Origin: Thioalkalivibrio sp. ALJ21
GTDB taxonomy: Bacteria > Pseudomonadota > Gammaproteobacteria > Ectothiorhodospirales > Ectothiorhodospiraceae
Assembly (NCBI RefSeq): GCF_000378605.1
Contig: NZ_KB905157.1
Location: 186,001-250,000 of the forward strand
Direction: 5' to 3'
Length of the DNA: 64,000 bases
Below the pieces are notes generated by a model. It saw nothing but the letters and a program-made list of their open reading frames with translations, did not search any database and was not told the DNA's origin. Made by a program: the position numbers and the translations under genes. This document shows positions 50,418 through 59,621 of the stretch, piece by piece; the first letter of the stretch is position 1, and each line of letters starts with the position of its first letter.

Positions 50418-51008
50418 ATGCGCCGCTTTGTGCTGGATACCAGCGTGTTCACCAACCCGCATGTGGCGGGTCAGTTCGGTGCGGATCCGGAAGACATCCT
50501 GCGGACCTTTCTGCACCTCGCTCGGGACTGCCCGGCCGAGTTCTACATGCCGCTGTCGGTGTACGACGAGTTTCGCGGCATGCGCGATCTCGAGGCCCTG
50601 GCCGCCGATTTCGAGACCGTGGTCTGGGTACGCTCGCCGCGTCGCTTCGCCCTGACACTACCCAGCGACATCCTCTACGAGTTCATCGACGAGGTGCGTA
50701 CACGCATCGACCGCGGGCTGCGCATTGCCGAGGAGCACACGCGCCAGGCCGGTGCAGCCGAATCGCTCAAGCCGGAACTCATTACCCAGCTGCGTGAGCG
50801 CTTTCGCGAGGCCATGCGCAAGGGCCTGGTGGATTCGCGCGAGGATGTCGACGCCGTCCTGCTGGCGATGGAACTCGATGCCGAGCTGGCCAGTGCCGAC
50901 GAGGGCATGCGCAAGCTGGGCAATCGCATGGGGATCAAGCTGGTCACCGCCGACTACCTGCGTCGGGTGATGGAGAATCTCGCGGAGACGGAGCGCCCCG
51001 GCGCCTGA
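50418..51008 (+). CDS. protein-only RNase P, HARP family
   Basis: The 196-residue PIN-like protein starts MRRFVLDTSVFTNPHV with Asp7. It shows AEFYMPLSVYDEFR, SPRRFALTLPSDILYEFIDEVRTRIDRGLRIAEEHTR, DSREDVDAVLLAMELDAELASADEGM (Asp139, Asp143, Asp161) and MGIKLVTADYLRRVMENL. This is a strong match to the Aquifex RNA-free RNase P family (HARP, formerly 'RNA ligase partner protein'). HARP cleaves the 5' leader of pre-tRNA without an RNA subunit. Most bacteria use RnpA plus RnpB RNA, so this may be a second RNase P or serve other RNAs. The ATG at 50418 follows CAGGAGG. It converges on an RNA ligase gene. Confidence 0.93.
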   Translation: MRRFVLDTSVFTNPHVAGQFGADPEDILRTFLHLARDCPAEFYMPLSVYDEFRGMRDLEALAADFETVVWVRSPRRFALTLPSDILYEFIDEVRTRIDRGLRIAEEHTRQAGAAESLKPELITQLRERFREAMRKGLVDSREDVDAVLLAMELDAELASADEGMRKLGNRMGIKLVTADYLRRVMENLAETERPGA

Positions 51009-51024
51009 CCCCGGGCCCGGGTCA
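51006..51024. terminator. palindrome spanning both stop codons of the HARP-ligase pair
   Basis: TGACCCCGGG at 51006-51015 pairs with CCCGGGTCA at 51016-51024 with one bulged C. The TGA at each end is the stop codon of one of the convergent genes, so a single palindrome supplies both stops and could act as a bidirectional terminator. Confidence 0.55.
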
Positions 51025-52122
51025 GTCGTACTGGCGGTCGCCGGCCAGGGCGGAGGCCAGCGTGCCGGTGATGCGGTCGAACTGGCGTTCGAACTCCAGC
51101 AGCCAGTAGCCATCCTCCTCGCGCGGCCCGTCGTCGGCAAAGCTTACGTGACGTCCGCCCGTGGCCTGCATGTGATTCATGAAGTGCAGGGCGTTGGCAT
51201 GCTCGCGAAAGCGGCAGCGATAGCGATGGCCGACGTGCCCCTGCCGTCGGTGTTGAGCGACCGCGCCATGGAGCCCTGACAGCAGTGCCTGGCCCAGTGC
51301 CTGATCGAGGTCGGCGTGGTGCCGATCCGGGTGTTCGGACAGGAAGATCGCGAGCCGTGTCAGGCGGTTGGTGAAATACTCCGGCGGCAGGTCCAGTAGC
51401 TGTTCCGCGCAGACCCGGATATCGGAGACGCAGGAGCTCCCGGTCACATACTTGGCCCGGTGCAGCCCGTCCGCAGTCTTCAGCACCAGTCCCTCGGCGC
51501 CTTCCTCGTCCAGTCGCTGAATCAGGCGCCAGAGTGGCTTGGTGTCGCGCGGGGTGAACTGTCCGTGCAGTGGTGCCGGGGGTAGGGCGTGGCGCTCGAT
51601 CAGTGCGAACTTCTCCGGCTGGGGTACGAAGCCGGGGTGGCCCAGGCGCATCAGATCGAACACGAACAAGCCCACGTCATGGGCGACCCGGGGCGTGGAC
51701 CCTTCCAGGTACGGCGTATCCGGCCCGGCGATCTCCGCGCACAGGATCAGGTCGGGTTCGGCATCGAAGATCACCGGGTCCATGAAATCCACTACCCGGT
51801 CAGTGCTGAATGCGCAGACGTAACCGCCGCGGCTGAACGCATAGACGCGCCCCTGCCAGCGCAGGATGCGCACGTTGAAGCCGTCGATCTTTTCCTCCGC
51901 CCAGAACGGCTGCTCGAACTGCCGTGGCAGCCCGGCCTCCAGCGACTGGATGCGCCCGATCGACGGGTATCCGGGCACCACCGAGCCACCTGGCAGCACC
52001 ACGGAACCACGCGGATAGTGGTTCACCGGTTCCAGCAGGCGGGCGTATTTCAGTCCGTCGAACGTCAGCGCCTCGGCGCGACGATTCTCGATGGCTTCTT
52101 GCAGCACTTGGTGCTCGATCAT
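51022..52122 (-). CDS. ATP-dependent RNA ligase, Rnl3/Pab1020 family
   Basis: The 366-residue nucleotidyltransferase has the ligase lysine motif EEKIDGFNVRI (KxDG, Lys78), VYAFSRGGYVCAF, CAEIAGPDTPY, GLFVFDLMRL, and EGAEGLVLKTADGLHRAKYV (motifs III to V). A C-terminal helical domain follows. This pattern and length fit the archaeal-type dimeric RNA ligases (Pab1020/MTH1221 type), which join or circularise 5'-phosphate and 3'-OH RNA. Its natural substrate in bacteria is unknown. It overlaps the upstream transporter gene by four bases and converges on the HARP gene. Confidence 0.88.
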   Translation of the reverse strand: MIEHQVLQEAIENRRAEALTFDGLKYARLLEPVNHYPRGSVVLPGGSVVPGYPSIGRIQSLEAGLPRQFEQPFWAEEKIDGFNVRILRWQGRVYAFSRGGYVCAFSTDRVVDFMDPVIFDAEPDLILCAEIAGPDTPYLEGSTPRVAHDVGLFVFDLMRLGHPGFVPQPEKFALIERHALPPAPLHGQFTPRDTKPLWRLIQRLDEEGAEGLVLKTADGLHRAKYVTGSSCVSDIRVCAEQLLDLPPEYFTNRLTRLAIFLSEHPDRHHADLDQALGQALLSGLHGAVAQHRRQGHVGHRYRCRFREHANALHFMNHMQATGGRHVSFADDGPREEDGYWLLEFERQFDRITGTLASALAGDRQYD

Positions 52123-53789
52123 GCGGTTTCCGAATCCAGTGTCGAGTCGAGGTCCCGAGGATGGTTTTGCAGGATCTCGCTGTGGCGGCGCGCCTTGTCG
52201 GCCTGAGTCACCAGACGACGCGCCATGCTGATGATCCGCAGCTGCCGCTCCATCTCGGCCATGCTCAGCGAACCGAAGGTCCCCTCGCGCAGCAGCGCGG
52301 CCTTTAGTTCGGCATAGGCGATCTCAACCGATTGCACGGCCTCGGCAGCCGCGATGTTCTCGCCATTTTCGGGTTCCAGGTTGGCCAGGTCGAGGGCGCG
52401 GATAACCTGCTCCTGCCAGGTGCGACGCTGTTCGCTGACGGCCGGGCGTTCCTCGCCGGTGGATTGCCTGCGCAGGTCGCTGATCTGCTCGGCCAATACG
52501 GCAATCTCGCGATGATAGCGGGCGATGCGGACGACCTCGGCGATCCCGTGCCCTATCGCCTGCGGCATGGGGTGGTTGGCGGTGCGGGTGGCGAAATCGC
52601 TGATCGCCGCCGTCAGCTGCTCGACTGCGGCACGCCGGGTGTCCAGGCTGCCCTCGGCTGGTGGGTCGGCCCGCAGGGCCTCACGCGCCATGGAGTGGCT
52701 GATATCGGCGAGACGGTCGGTCTCCTGCAGCAGTGACTGCAGCGCCAGATCCGGCACGCCGGCGCTGTGCCGGTCAAGGAAACGCGGCCGGGCGATGTCT
52801 TCCTCTTCTGTGCGAAAGCGTGTCTGCAGGAAGCGGATCATCGGCGGGGCGACCGGCACCATCAGCGCCACACCCAGCAGGTTGAACGCGGTATGGAACA
52901 GCGCCAGCAGTACCGCCGGGGCCGGGGCCTCCCCGGTGCTGCCCCAGATCCAGGCGATCGCGGCCAGGAACCAGGGCAGGATAAGCAGGGCGACAATTGC
53001 GGTCAGGCCATTGAAGATCACATGGGCCGCGGCGACGCGCTTGGCGTTCGGGGTCGCGCCGATCACGACCAGCAGCGCCTTGACCGTGGTGCCGAGGTTC
53101 GCGCCAATCACGGCGGCGGCGGCCGCTTCCAGCGGAACCGCGCCGCTCATCGCGGCGGTCAGGGCCATGGCCATGGAGGCCGAGGAGCTCTGCATCAGCA
53201 CAGTCAGCAGCGCGCCGAGGCCGACCATGATGACCAGCCCGAGGAAGCCGGGGCGGGCCAGCGCGCCGAGGTCAAAGGTCGCGCTTAGGCCCTCGAAGGC
53301 CTCGCGCAGCACGTCGATGCCGAAGAACAGCAGGCCGAAGCCGGCCAGGGCCAGGCCCAGATAGCGCGGCCGCGCGGCCTTCATGAACAGGTAGAGCAGG
53401 GCGCCGATGCCGATCGCCGGCAGGGCAAAGGCCTCGATGCGGATATTGAAGCCGATCAGCGCGACCAGCCAGCCGGTCATGGTGGTGCCGACGTTGGAGC
53501 CGAAGATCACCCAGACGGACTGGCCGAGCGTCAGCAGACCGGCGTTGGCGAAGCCGATGGTGGCCACGGTGACCGCGCTGGAGGACTGCACCAGCGCGGT
53601 CACACCCATGCCCGAGGCGAGGGCGCGCGGGCGGGTGCGTGTCCACTGCCCGAGGATGTGTTGCAGCGCCTTGCCGCCGGCGGTCTTCAGGCCGTCGGTC
53701 AGCAGGGTCATCCCGAGCAGGAACAGCCCGAGACCGCCGAGGAAGCCGGCGATCAGGGCATAGGTGCTGACGGCTTCGGCCTCCAACAT
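52119..53789 (-). CDS. Na/Pi cotransporter family protein with PhoU-like domain
   Basis: The 556-residue protein has two inverted NptA-type repeats with the signatures VTALVQSSSAVTVATIGFANAG and TVLMQSSSASMAMALTAAMSG in about eight membrane helices. From about residue 340 it has a cytoplasmic helical PhoU-like region. The family (YjbB type) moves phosphate with sodium, usually outwards, when cellular phosphate is high. Its stop overlaps the RNA ligase start (ATGA), and it begins 21 bases after the beta-CASP nuclease gene, so an operon of unusual content is likely. Confidence 0.9.
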   Translation of the reverse strand: MLEAEAVSTYALIAGFLGGLGLFLLGMTLLTDGLKTAGGKALQHILGQWTRTRPRALASGMGVTALVQSSSAVTVATIGFANAGLLTLGQSVWVIFGSNVGTTMTGWLVALIGFNIRIEAFALPAIGIGALLYLFMKAARPRYLGLALAGFGLLFFGIDVLREAFEGLSATFDLGALARPGFLGLVIMVGLGALLTVLMQSSSASMAMALTAAMSGAVPLEAAAAAVIGANLGTTVKALLVVIGATPNAKRVAAAHVIFNGLTAIVALLILPWFLAAIAWIWGSTGEAPAPAVLLALFHTAFNLLGVALMVPVAPPMIRFLQTRFRTEEEDIARPRFLDRHSAGVPDLALQSLLQETDRLADISHSMAREALRADPPAEGSLDTRRAAVEQLTAAISDFATRTANHPMPQAIGHGIAEVVRIARYHREIAVLAEQISDLRRQSTGEERPAVSEQRRTWQEQVIRALDLANLEPENGENIAAAEAVQSVEIAYAELKAALLREGTFGSLSMAEMERQLRIISMARRLVTQADKARRHSEILQNHPRDLDSTLDSETA

Positions 53790-53810
53790 CGGTGCTGATT
53801 TTTCGTGCGG

Positions 53811-55211
53811 TTACAGGGTGATGGTCTCGCCGAAGGCGGGTACATGCGCCTCGGCCCCCAGCTCGTCGCGCAGGCCGGCGGCCAGGGCCTCGCGCGCTTC
53901 CGGCTCGCCGTGGACCAGATGGAACACCGGCTGGTCCTGAAAACCGCGTGCCCAGTCGAGCAGCTGGCTGCGCCCGGCGTGGGCGGAAAAGCCGCCCAGG
54001 GTGTGGACCTTCGCGTTCACTGCGACCTCGTCGCCCAGCAGCTTGACTCGCTCGGCGCCGTCCACCAGCCGCCGTCCCAACGTACCCGCCGCCTGGAAGC
54101 CGACGATCACCAGGTGCGCCTCGCGCCGCCACAGGTTGTACTTCATGTGGTGACGGATGCGCCCGCCATTGCACATGCCGGAGCCGGCAATGATGATCGC
54201 GCCGCCGGTGATGCGGTTGATCGCCATGGATTCCTCCACCGTGCGGCAGACCTGCAGCCCCGGCAGGTAGCCGTTCGGGTCGCCATTCGCGGCCTGGTGG
54301 AGTCGGTCGACGTCCTCCGGGTCCAGTGTCCGGCGCAGGCGGGCGTACAGCTCGGTGACCTTGATCGCCATCGGGCTGTCGAGGAAGACCTTCTGCTGCG
54401 GCAGGCGCCCGGCGTGGTGCAGCATGCTCAGGTGGTAGAGGATCTCCTGGGTGCGGCCCACGGCGAAGGCCGGGATCAGCACGTTGCCGCCGCTCTTGTC
54501 GGCCTCGGCCAGCACCTGCGCGAATTCCTCGACCGTTTCGTCCATTGGGCGGTGGTCGCGGTTGCCATAGGTGCTCTCCAGCAGCACATGATCCGCGTGT
54601 TCCGGGCGAGCCGGCTTGTGCATCAGCACCGCGTCGTCATTGCCGAGGTCGCCGGAGAAGATCAGGTGCCGGTCACGCCCGCCAGAGGGCACGATCAGGC
54701 CCACGATCGCGGAGCCGAGGATATGCCCGGCATCGCGAAAGGTCAGTCGGACCTCGCCCGCGATGGTGCGGGTGTCGCCGTAGGGGATGGCTTGGCAAAG
54801 CCCGAGGGTGGTCGCGACATCATCGATGTCGTAGACCGGCTCCAGCAGCGGCCTGTCCGCGCGCCGGCGCCACTTGTTCTCCCACTCGATGTCCTTGCTC
54901 ATCACGAACGCGGCGTCCTCGAGCATGATCTCGAGCAGCTCCTCCGTGCCCGGCGTGCAGTAGATCGGGCCGCGGTATCCGTCGCGCACCAGCTTGGGCA
55001 GTAGCCCCGAGTGATCGAGGTGGCCGTGGGAGAGGACCACCGCATCGATTGTTTCCGCCAGTTCGGCGAGCGAGGCGCGATTCGCCTCGTCCGCCTCGCT
55101 GTTGCCCTGGTGCAGGCCGCATTCCAGCAGGATGCGGGCGTCGTTGGTCTCGAGGAGATAACGCGATCCGGTGACTTCGCCGGTCGCGCCGAGAAAGGTC
55201 AGTTGTGCCAT
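53811..55211 (-). CDS. beta-CASP metallo-beta-lactamase RNase (CPSF73-like)
   Basis: The 466-residue protein has the metallo-beta-lactamase motif SHGHLDHSG (His62, His64, Asp66, His67), DAGHILGSA and FSGDLGN. It then has the beta-CASP module with ESTYGNRDH (motif A), LIPAFAVGRTQEILYHL, AGSGMCNGGRIRHH (motif B) and the late FSAHAGR with motif C. This is a YSH1/CPSF-73-type exo- or endoribonuclease, a family best known in archaea and eukaryotes. The ATG at 55211 (MAQLTFLGATGEVTGS) is chosen over an ATG six codons upstream. It heads the ligase-transporter gene run. Confidence 0.92.
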   Translation of the reverse strand: MAQLTFLGATGEVTGSRYLLETNDARILLECGLHQGNSEADEANRASLAELAETIDAVVLSHGHLDHSGLLPKLVRDGYRGPIYCTPGTEELLEIMLEDAAFVMSKDIEWENKWRRRADRPLLEPVYDIDDVATTLGLCQAIPYGDTRTIAGEVRLTFRDAGHILGSAIVGLIVPSGGRDRHLIFSGDLGNDDAVLMHKPARPEHADHVLLESTYGNRDHRPMDETVEEFAQVLAEADKSGGNVLIPAFAVGRTQEILYHLSMLHHAGRLPQQKVFLDSPMAIKVTELYARLRRTLDPEDVDRLHQAANGDPNGYLPGLQVCRTVEESMAINRITGGAIIIAGSGMCNGGRIRHHMKYNLWRREAHLVIVGFQAAGTLGRRLVDGAERVKLLGDEVAVNAKVHTLGGFSAHAGRSQLLDWARGFQDQPVFHLVHGEPEAREALAAGLRDELGAEAHVPAFGETITL

Positions 55212-55286
55212 GGCAGGAAGTGTACGCACGGTCAGGCCCGTCTGCGCAACCCGCTGGTGCTTTCCGGGCGCGCCGGGCGCTTCGGT

Positions 55287-55778
55287 TCAGCGGCGCTCCA
55301 GGCGTTCGAAGGTAAAGGCGCAGGCGTGGCGGTCGTCGGGTTCGTGGCGTTCGGACCAGACGCAGTCCCAGTCATCGGGGTTGATGGCCGGGAACCAGGT
55401 GTCCCCGGTATGGGGTTCGTGCACGCGTGTCAGGTGTAGCACAGAGGCCCGGGGCAGGGCCTCGGCAAACAGCCCGGCACCGCCTATCACGAAGGCGGGG
55501 CCCTCGGGGATGGAGGCCAGGGCGCTGTCGAGATCCGGATAGACTTCTACACCGTCCTCCTGCCAGTTCGCCTGGCGCGTCAGCACCAGGTTGCGGCGTT
55601 TCGGAAGAGGGCGGCCGATGGACTCGAACGTGCGCCGACCCATGATCATCGGGTGCCCGTCGGTGACGCGCTTGAAGTGCTGCAGGTCCTTCGGCAGGTG
55701 CCAGGGCAGATCGTTGTCGCGTCCGATCACATGGTCCGGGTCCAGCGCGACGATCAGGTGGATCTCGGGGGTCGCCAT
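55287..55778 (-). CDS. folA: dihydrofolate reductase
   Basis: The 163-residue enzyme has IHLIVALDPDHVIGRDNDLPWHLPKDLQHFK (substrate and NADPH site with Asp in LPWHLPKD), MIMGRRTFESIGRPLPKRRNLVLTR and FVIGGAGLFAEALPRA. It regenerates tetrahydrofolate from the dihydrofolate made by ThyA. It overlaps the thyA stop by one base (TGATG). Confidence 0.96.
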   Translation of the reverse strand: MATPEIHLIVALDPDHVIGRDNDLPWHLPKDLQHFKRVTDGHPMIMGRRTFESIGRPLPKRRNLVLTRQANWQEDGVEVYPDLDSALASIPEGPAFVIGGAGLFAEALPRASVLHLTRVHEPHTGDTWFPAINPDDWDCVWSERHEPDDRHACAFTFERLERR

Positions 55779-56596
55779 CAGATCGCCACCGGCGCCTTGA
55801 TTGGCGGGTGCGACTGATAGTCGCGCACCTCGATGTCGTCGAAGGTGAAGGCGAACAGGTCGGTGACCTCGGGATTCAGGTGCAGGGTGGGCAGCGGCAG
55901 GGGCTCGCGGCCCAGCAGCTCGTCCACCTGCTGTTCGTGGTTGTGATACAGGTGGGCGTCGCCGAAGGTGTGCACGAAGTCGCCCGGTTCCAGGCCGGCG
56001 ACCTGCGCCAGCATGTGTGTGAACAGGGCATAGCTGGCGATGTTGAACGGCACACCGAGAAATACGTCGGCACTGCGCTGGTAGAGCTGACAGGACAGTC
56101 GGCCATCGGCAACGTAGAACTGGAACAGGGTGTGGCAGGGCGCCAGCGCCATGCGCCCGGCGTTCGCATTCTCCTGCGGCGAGACGGACTCGTCCGGCAG
56201 GTCGGCCACATTCCAGGCGCTGATGATGTGGCGCCGCGAGTAGGGACGGTTCTTCAGGTTGTCCACCAGTTCGGCCAGCTGGTCGTGCCCGGCCCAGTTG
56301 CGCCACTGTGCGCCGTAGATCGGGCCGAGGTCACCGTCCTCGGTCGCCCACTCGTCCCAGATGCGGACCTTGTGTTCCTTGAGATAGCCGATGTTCGTCT
56401 CGCCGCGGATGAACCACAGCAGTTCGTGGATCACCGAGCGCAGATGGGTGCGCTTGGTGGTGACCAGCGGGAAGCCCGCAGCGAGGTCGAAACGCATCTG
56501 GTAGCCGAACACCGAACGTGTGCCGGTGCCGGTGCGGTCCGGGCGGTCGGTGCCGTGTTCGCGAATGTGGCGGACGAGGTCGAGGTATTGCTGCAT
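55778..56596 (-). CDS. thyA: thymidylate synthase
   Basis: The 272-residue enzyme has the N-terminal loop [19 protein letters not shown] and catalytic Cys in [13 protein letters not shown] (ALPPCHxxFQF in the family). [25 protein letters not shown] and [16 protein letters not shown] follow. It methylates dUMP to dTMP. It is coupled to folA downstream and begins two bases after the lgt stop. Confidence 0.97.
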   Translation of the reverse strand: MQQYLDLVRHIREHGTDRPDRTGTGTRSVFGYQMRFDLAAGFPLVTTKRTHLRSVIHELLWFIRGETNIGYLKEHKVRIWDEWATEDGDLGPIYGAQWRNWAGHDQLAELVDNLKNRPYSRRHIISAWNVADLPDESVSPQENANAGRMALAPCHTLFQFYVADGRLSCQLYQRSADVFLGVPFNIASYALFTHMLAQVAGLEPGDFVHTFGDAHLYHNHEQQVDELLGREPLPLPTLHLNPEVTDLFAFTFDDIEVRDYQSHPPIKAPVAI

Positions 56597-56597
56597 G

Positions 56598-57413
56598 TCA
56601 GGGGCTCTCGGTGGCCGGGCGGGATTCCGGCACGGCGTTCTTGCGTGACCAGACGATCAGACCGATCCCGAACAGGATGACCGGCAGGCTCAGGACCTGG
56701 CCGAGCGTCAGCCAGTCGAAGGCCAGATAGCCGATATGCGCATCCGGCACGCGCACGAACTCGACCAGGAAGCGGAAGCTGCCGTATAGCGTCAGGAACA
56801 GCCCGGAGACCAGCCCCGTGCGGCGTGGATGACGCGAGACGATCCATAGCACCACGAACAGCACCAGCCCCTCGAGGAAGGCCTGGTAGAGCTGCGACGG
56901 GTGGCGCGGCACGTAGTCTGCGGCCGGGAAGATCATTGCCCAGGGCAGGTCGGTGGGCTTGCCCCACAGCTCCCCGTTGATCCAGTTCCCGATGCGTCCC
57001 GCGCCCAGGCCGATCGGCACCAGCGGGGCGATAAAGTCCGTCAGGCGGAAGAAGCCCACGCCCAGTCGGCGTGCATAAAGCCAGGCCGTTACGAGTACCC
57101 CGACCAGACCGCCGTGGAAGGCCATGCCGCCCTCCCAGACGCGGAACAGGCTGACCGGGTCGGCCAGTGTGGCATCCAGGTTGTAGAACAGGGCATAGCC
57201 CAGGCGCCCACCGATGATTACGCCGATCGCGCCCCAGAACAGCAGATCGCCGACCTGTACCGGCTGCAGGGGCGCCCAGCCCTGCGTGCGTGCACGCCAG
57301 GCCCCCAGCGCCCAGAAGGCCACGAAGCCGATCAGGTACATCAGCCCGTACCAGTACAGGGTCAGGGGTCCCAGCGACAGGGCTACCGGATCGATAAACG
57401 GGTGCGTGGGCAT
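56598..57413 (-). CDS. lgt: prolipoprotein diacylglyceryl transferase
   Basis: The 271-residue membrane enzyme has seven hydrophobic segments and the Lgt motifs [22 protein letters not shown] with the HGG loop, and [17 protein letters not shown] (signature with essential Arg/Asn). It transfers diacylglycerol to lipobox cysteines of prelipoproteins, such as the cytochrome at 25349. The ATG at 57413 ([15 protein letters not shown]) is the conserved start. The lgt-thyA-folA order is common. Confidence 0.96.
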   Translation of the reverse strand: MPTHPFIDPVALSLGPLTLYWYGLMYLIGFVAFWALGAWRARTQGWAPLQPVQVGDLLFWGAIGVIIGGRLGYALFYNLDATLADPVSLFRVWEGGMAFHGGLVGVLVTAWLYARRLGVGFFRLTDFIAPLVPIGLGAGRIGNWINGELWGKPTDLPWAMIFPAADYVPRHPSQLYQAFLEGLVLFVVLWIVSRHPRRTGLVSGLFLTLYGSFRFLVEFVRVPDAHIGYLAFDWLTLGQVLSLPVILFGIGLIVWSRKNAVPESRPATESP

Positions 57414-57515
57414 GGTCGCTTGCGGATGGAAAATCGGCTGCACATGCTACCCGGCCTGGCCCTGACGTGCACCTGTGCCCGCCGGGGCGAATCCGATTTC
57501 CAGGGAGGTCGTGCG

Positions 57516-59549
57516 ATGAACCGACTGGCTGGAGCCAGCAGCCCGTATCTGCTGCAGCATGCCGACAATCCGGTGGACTGGTATCCGTGGGGCGAGGAGG
57601 CGCTGGAGCGCGCCCGCCGCGAGGGCAAGCCGATCCTGCTGTCGATCGGTTATTCCGCCTGTCACTGGTGCCACGTGATGGCGCATGAATCGTTCGAGGA
57701 TCCGGCCACCGCCGAGGTAATGAACCGCCGCTTCATCAACATCAAGGTGGATCGCGAGGAGCGTCCCGACCTCGATCGTATCTACCAGAACGCCCACATG
57801 CTGCTGTCCCAGCGCCCGGGCGGCTGGCCACTGACGGTGTTCCTGACCCCCGACCAGGTGCCGTTCTTTGCCGGCACGTACTTCCCCAGTACCCCGCGCC
57901 ACGGGCTGCCGTCATTCGTCGACCTGATGAACCGGGTGGCTGATTTCCTCGCGGAGCACCCCGACGAGATCCAGCGCCAGAACGAGTCCCTGCAGCAAGC
58001 GCTCTCACGCATCTACCGCCCGGCAGGCGGGGCGATACCGGCGATCGGCGCACTGGACAAGGCGCGGGCGGAACTCGCGCAGACCTTCGACGCGCAGTTC
58101 GGGGGCTTCGGCGACGCGCCCAAGTTCCCGCACCCGGCCAGCCTCGAATGGCTGGCCTGGCACTCGGCGCGCCACGATGATGCCGAGGCCGACCACATGC
58201 TCGAACGGACGCTCGCGGCGATGGCCGCAGGCGGGATCTTCGACCAGGTCGGTGGCGGCTTCTGCCGCTACTCGGTGGATGCGCGCTGGATGATCCCGCA
58301 CTTCGAGAAAATGCTCTACGACAACGGGCCGCTGCTGGGCCTGTACGCCGAGCGCGCGGCCACCGGCGACGACCGCGCCCGGCGCGTGGCCGAGCAGACG
58401 GTCGCCTGGCTGGAGCGCGAGATGCGCGACCCCTCCGGCGCGTTCTACTCCAGCCTCGACGCCGATTCCGAGGGCGAGGAGGGTCGCTTCTACGTCTGGG
58501 ATCCGGAGACGGTCGAGGGTCTGCTGGCGGAGGACGAGTGGGCGGTCGCCAGCCGGGTCTGGGGGCTGAACGGCCCGGCCAATTTCGAGGGCCGCTGGCA
58601 CCTGCACGAGGTGGTCCCGATTGCGACCGTGGCCGATGCCGTGGGCATCGACCAGTCCGAGGCGGATGCGCGCCTCGGCCGTGCCCGCGAGCGCCTGCTG
58701 GCCGCGCGCGAGCAGCGCGTGCGGCCGCATCGCGACGACAAGATCCTGGGCGCCTGGAACGCGCTGATGATTACCGGGCTCGCCCGCGCCGCGCGCGCGC
58801 TCGGGCGGCCCGACTGGCTGGGACTCGCCCGCGCGGCGATGGACGCGGTGCGCGAGCGGCTCTGGCGTGACGGTCGGCTGTTTGCCAGCTACCGCGAAGG
58901 GGCAACCGGCCAGCTGCCACGCGCCTATCTGGACGACCACGCCCTGCTGCTGGAGGCCACGCTGGCGCTGCTGGAAGCCGAATGGGACAGCGACCTGCTG
59001 GGCTGGGCCACAACCCTGGCGGAGGCCCTGCTGGACGACTTCGAGGATGCCGAGCACGGCGGCTTCTTCTACACCGCGCGTGATCACGAGGCGCTGATCC
59101 AGCGGCCCAAGGTCTACGCCGACGACGCGATGGCCGCCGGCAATGGCATCGCCGCGCAGGTGCTGCAGAAGTTCGGCTTCCTGCTGGCCGAGCCACGCTA
59201 TCTGGAGGCCGCCGAGCGTACGCTGGCCAATGCCGGGCCGATGATCGAGCAGGCCCCGCTGGGGCACATGAGTCTGCTGATCGCGCTGGACATGCATCAT
59301 CAGCCGCTGCCGTTGATCGTGCTGCGTGGCGCGGCGGACGAGCTGCCGGCCTGGCAGCAGCGCCTGCGGTCACAGGGCCGCCCGGTGTGGGGGTTCGCGA
59401 TCCCGGGCGATGCCGACGGCCTCCCGGCAACCCTGGCGGAGAAGACGCCGCCGGAGGCTGGCGTGTGCGCCTATCTCTGCCGCGGCCTGCAATGCGAGGC
59501 GCCGGTAGCGGCCCCGGATGCCCTGGAAAACGCCCTGGGTCAGGGTTGA
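57516..59549 (+). CDS. YyaL/DUF255 thioredoxin-like and glycosidase-like protein
   Basis: The 677-residue protein starts [29 protein letters not shown] and has a thioredoxin-fold DUF255 domain with CHWC in [17 protein letters not shown] and [14 protein letters not shown] six-hairpin glycosidase-like (alpha/alpha toroid) region follows, containing [29 protein letters not shown] and the late [13 protein letters not shown]. The family is widespread and related to spermatogenesis-associated protein 20; its reaction is not known. The ATG at 57516 has CAGGGAGG upstream. It is divergent from lgt. Confidence 0.9.
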   Translation: MNRLAGASSPYLLQHADNPVDWYPWGEEALERARREGKPILLSIGYSACHWCHVMAHESFEDPATAEVMNRRFINIKVDREERPDLDRIYQNAHMLLSQRPGGWPLTVFLTPDQVPFFAGTYFPSTPRHGLPSFVDLMNRVADFLAEHPDEIQRQNESLQQALSRIYRPAGGAIPAIGALDKARAELAQTFDAQFGGFGDAPKFPHPASLEWLAWHSARHDDAEADHMLERTLAAMAAGGIFDQVGGGFCRYSVDARWMIPHFEKMLYDNGPLLGLYAERAATGDDRARRVAEQTVAWLEREMRDPSGAFYSSLDADSEGEEGRFYVWDPETVEGLLAEDEWAVASRVWGLNGPANFEGRWHLHEVVPIATVADAVGIDQSEADARLGRARERLLAAREQRVRPHRDDKILGAWNALMITGLARAARALGRPDWLGLARAAMDAVRERLWRDGRLFASYREGATGQLPRAYLDDHALLLEATLALLEAEWDSDLLGWATTLAEALLDDFEDAEHGGFFYTARDHEALIQRPKVYADDAMAAGNGIAAQVLQKFGFLLAEPRYLEAAERTLANAGPMIEQAPLGHMSLLIALDMHHQPLPLIVLRGAADELPAWQQRLRSQGRPVWGFAIPGDADGLPATLAEKTPPEAGVCAYLCRGLQCEAPVAAPDALENALGQG

Positions 59550-59621
59550 ATCGGCGCCCTTTGGCCACAGTTTGAAGTACCGTCGTATCCGTTTTCTGTT
59601 CACTGCAAAGGGAAGGTTCGA

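Noticed and set aside
50282-50455. N-terminal extension of the HDOD gene
   Set aside because: It would overlap the start of the HARP gene on the other strand and encodes Ser/Arg-rich sequence not typical of HDOD proteins.
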